Below, in pieces: positions 36,486-39,310 of a stretch of 39,310 nucleotides of DNA; the first letter of the stretch is position 1, and the number at the start of each line of letters is the position of its first letter. Made by a program: the position numbers and the translations under genes. This DNA comes from Oehlia diaphana. Taxonomy: Eukaryota; Glomeromycota; Glomeromycetes; Glomerales; Glomeraceae. The DNA is taken from positions 37,697-77,006 of the forward strand of contig QZLH01000409.1 in assembly GCA_003833135.1 (NCBI GenBank). The letters are read 5' to 3'. The notes under the pieces were generated by a model. That model was not told where the DNA came from. It saw only the letters and a list, made by a program, of their open reading frames with translations, and searched no databases.

Positions 36486-36789
36486 GGCCAAAGAAATAAA
36501 ATTATTCGTTTCTCATGAAAAAAATTGCTAAATTTGACCCGGCCGCCCGGAAAAAAAATTTATTTTTCAAAAAAATTAAAAAAATTTAGCCGATTCCTAG
36601 AAGATGATTGGTTGATTTAATAAATTTTTTGCCCGGGTCACCGGGTGGAAAAAAATTTTATTTTTTTATGATTATGATTGGTCAAAACCAAAATCACATG
36701 ACTAAATTAAATAATTTTTTTTTTTTTTTTTTGTAACATTTACATGACCCGCCCGGTCATGAGAAACGAATAATTTTATTTACTTGGCC
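36486..36789. mobile_element. Harbinger/Tourist-like MITE with TTA target duplication
   Basis: The left end begins GGCCAAAGAAATAAAATTAT; the right end reverse complemented begins GGCCAAGTAAATAAAATTAT. Both continue TCGTTTCTCATGA, about 33 bp of terminal repeat with two mismatches. TTA flanks both sides (36483-36485 and 36790-36792), matching the TWA target of PIF/Harbinger elements. The interior has repeated CCGG/CCCGG islands and no coding capacity. It inserted about 130 bp after the stop of the secreted-protein gene. Confidence 0.85.
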
Positions 36790-37369
36790 TTAAATTATAT
36801 TATTTCTATTAATTGTATTCAGTTATTATTAGTCATAATGTATTATTATTAATCAAATTATTTTTCATAAGTATCATTCAAAATGTTTTGATTTTTACAA
36901 TGAATTAAACATTCAATAATAGGAAAACTTTGAAATAAAAACTTCACTATCACGTGATTTGTGATGGGGCTTAATTTCTGTGTTTTTATTTTTTAGCTCA
37001 GAAAGTGGAGAGAGAATAAATAAATCAGTAACGCGCTTTCTCTTTTCCCTTTCAGATTTCAAATATTACTTTTATTCATATCTATAAAATACGTTTTATT
37101 TATTAAAATCTATACTTAATACTATATATTTTAAAACATTAGCTGTTTTTTTTTTTTTTTTTTAAGCAGAAATCTCTCATAAATTTTTTTTTAATCAGTA
37201 CAAACTTTATAATTTTTTCTTATTATATGGGAAATATTGCTTAAAGTACAAAATTTTGATCTATTTTATATATTATTAAGTTAATACCAATTATACTGTA
37301 TATTTAATTTATAAAAAAACATCTACAAAACTTCCTTTCTTTTCACTATAATTATAAGCAGAATTAGAA
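36790..37369. other. intergenic, AT-rich, no gene
   Basis: No open frame. A CACGTG palindrome occurs near 36953 and a T run near 37147. Nothing else recognised. Confidence 0.5.
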
Positions 37370-38340
37370 CTCTTTCCGCCATATTCAAAAATGTTAGGAT
37401 GGAAAAAAGGTGGAAGAGTTCATAAAGTGTATAGGAAAAGTGGGATTTCAACATTACCAACTGATTATTCACTCCTTTGCGAACTGAAGAATATAAGTTT
37501 TAGGGACTTCGAATAGTATTTTTCAAATTTTTCGCCCAAAAAGTTATTTCTTTTTGTCGACAATAGTGACGACCCAAAAAAGGGCCAAGTAGGGTGAGGT
37601 GTTATCCTAAAAATGTGAAGCGATAACATAGGAGCAGGAAATACAAAGAAACTTACCTTTTGAAGTGAAACACGCAATTGGAACCTTAAATTGGTAATGG
37701 TAGATTTTTGAGGATTAAGGTAATTTGATGTGGTAAAAATTTCAAGCAAAAATTTAACCGATTTTGCAACCGCAGCAATTCACATGATGCATTTGGATTG
37801 GGCAGCTATAATCTCAAGTCACATGATCTCACGTAAAAAATTTTCGAGATATACAGTAAAGTTAAGTTCCTGGTTGTGGTTTAGAGTATTGGATTTAGCT
37901 TCAGGTTTTTGGAATAGTTGCCGGCGAGCCTCAAAAACTGAAGAAAGTGGATAGATAGGTTGGTGGTAAACCTTAAAAACCAGCGAGCGTACAAACTATG
38001 GGGAAGAAGATTTTTCTGGATGAAGCCTTGGAAGGATTCCAAAGTACAGCTGGCATCTTCGCTTGCTAGGGCAGTTACTAAAGGTAGGAGTGGATTTGCA
38101 TCAAGGGATGTATAAAACTGCTAGAGAAGATTGATACTGGGCAAAAGGAGTAATCTGGCACCCTCCCGTGGGGAGTTTAGATAGATCGGTAACTGTTTGT
38201 AGACCAATTTTTTTGTTTTTGTAAGATGGTTAGCAAGTGTTTGTTTAGTTTAGGTTAGTTTGATTTAGTGTTGTAAAGTATAGAAATACGACGTATATGA
38301 AAGTGTATTTTTTTTAAAAAAAAATAAAGATAAAATCTTG
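37370..38340. other. GC-richer block, possible decayed transposon
   Basis: Composition is noticeably less AT-rich than on either side, as for the fragment at 20881. Frames at 37465-37749 (-) and 37730-37954 (+) carry no domain I recognise. A short CCCTCCCGTGGGGAG palindrome-like patch sits near 38162. The block ends in a T/A-rich patch with AATAAAGATAAAA near 38322, which could be a polyadenylation region of an old retroelement or transcript. This is a composition-based suspicion only. Confidence 0.3.
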
Positions 38341-39310
38341 TCTTAATTTTTTATCCAGAAAAAATTTTTTTCTTTTGTAAAGAGATTATCAATGGATTAG
38401 TAAATTGTAATTAAATTTATTTATTTACTAGTAAGTTTAATGACGCCTTTTTTTTTATCAAACACTATGTACAGTACATTTGTGAAATTACAAATATGAT
38501 GAAAGAATCATCTAACAATAATAACCTATGTAAAAATTCAAAGCAACTACACCATAACAATCTAAAAAATATCTTAGATATTAGCAAACTATTTAATTGT
38601 GATGTTCTATCCTCAATTAAAATAAAATGCGTAGACAAACAAGTAAATCTCAAACACCTAAATCCGCACAAAAAAAATCCTACATATGCAAAACAATAAG
38701 TCTCACTAGACCCAAATTCTTATCTCTTGTAATGGGAAGTGAGTATCGCCAGACTAAAGGTTGGAACCGACCGAAAAACCTTAACCGATTAATAATCGAT
38801 TAGCCAGCTACTATAATCGAATAACAATCGATTAATTAATCGGTTAATTAACTGATTATTAGGTGATCATTTGACGATTAGTTCAATTTCTATTTTTTTT
38901 TCATTGGTTACGTTATAAGACAAGTACAAGATGATGATGATTTATTTAAAATTATCAAACTTAATGTTAATGAATTTGTTGGAAAGGAAAATGTTGCTGA
39001 CAAATTTAATATAAAAGATACTTAAAAGCGGATGAGAAAATTGATAATAAAGTGAAAAAAAATCCACAAACAGGTTCTTTTTCTTAATATATTCTACATT
39101 ATTACAAACAAAAACATAAATACATAACTCACTGAAAAAATATTAAAGACCGTGCCAACTTGATTCCTGACGCCACCCTAGTTAATTAAAATACTAAAAG
39201 ATTTGTTGGTTGCCGATCGTACTAAAATAGAAAAGCTTGATTCGAAATGTATTTATATAATCAGCAAATCAATACCAAAGATGGGGGATCAGCATCTTAA
39301 AATGGAAATC
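38341..39310. other. right-end intergenic with an inverted-repeat patch
   Basis: No gene supported. The open frames at 38465-38671 and 38496-38699 overlap on opposite strands and show no motif. 38770-38850 contains TTAACCGATTAATAATCGAT facing AATCGATTAATTAATCGGTT, an inverted-repeat patch that may be the core of a small element with ends near GGAACCGACCG. The last 200 bases are unremarkable. Confidence 0.5.

Noticed and set aside
37370..38340. Possible LINE or LTR remnant with AATAAA near its end
   Set aside because: No reverse transcriptase, integrase or LTR pair could be read; composition alone is not enough to call it.

Overview
The window is very AT-rich eukaryotic DNA with short GT..AG introns, dense small inverted-repeat transposons and a lineage-expanded kinase family. 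The recurring phrases NWTSGNNDIDKFIQD, EWIPYDR, GGFGKVYKA, YGITQDPETKNYM and HRDLHIGNIL match, from memory, the expanded TKL-like kinases of arbuscular mycorrhizal fungi (Glomeromycotina). Rhizophagus or a close relative is the best guess. No bacterial operon, CRISPR array, rRNA or tRNA gene was seen.

Layout. (1) 1875-6299 (+) is a kinase gene in which the exon for the kinase N-lobe is tandemly repeated. There are six N-lobe exons, then one C-lobe exon, then three small tail exons. Every junction was checked base by base; all introns are in phase and the splice product is one open frame of 1200 codons. (2) 6300-9797 is transposon-rich: a TA-flanked inverted-repeat element, a 170-bp-arm palindrome and a Tc1-like transposase fragment. 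(3) 9798-14716 (-) is an inverted, convergent paralogue with its own five-unit N-lobe array. Two of its units carry 1-base deletions, and a 572-bp hAT-like element with a perfect 8-bp target duplication sits just after a splice donor. (4) 17515-18967 (+) is a two-exon kinase-like gene whose catalytic Asp is Asn, so it is a likely pseudokinase. (5) 20881-21780 is a decayed gene fragment, possibly Crinkler-like. (6) 23094-26722 holds three more inverted-repeat elements and a 478-base N gap flanked by identical 121-bp copies. (7) 27683-30172 (+) is an 11-exon GH47 alpha-1,2-mannosidase, the one clear housekeeping gene. (8) 31200-32400 (-) is a decayed NYN-domain gene. (9) 34755-35145 is a hairpin-bearing repeat array. 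(10) 35952-36356 (+) is a two-exon, 111-residue secreted Cys-containing protein, an effector candidate. (11) 36486-36789 is a Harbinger/Tourist-like MITE. The right end is noncoding.

The most unusual item is the pair of N-lobe exon arrays. Repeat exons 2-6 begin and end in phase 0 at the same alphaC/beta4 position, so any number can be skipped without losing frame. Only the copy next to the C-lobe exon keeps a canonical glycine loop and VALK lysine in both genes. This could be a scaffold of degenerate N-lobes attached to one kinase, or a cassette system giving alternative N-lobes by splicing. Transcript data would decide. All family names come from pattern memory; no database search was possible.
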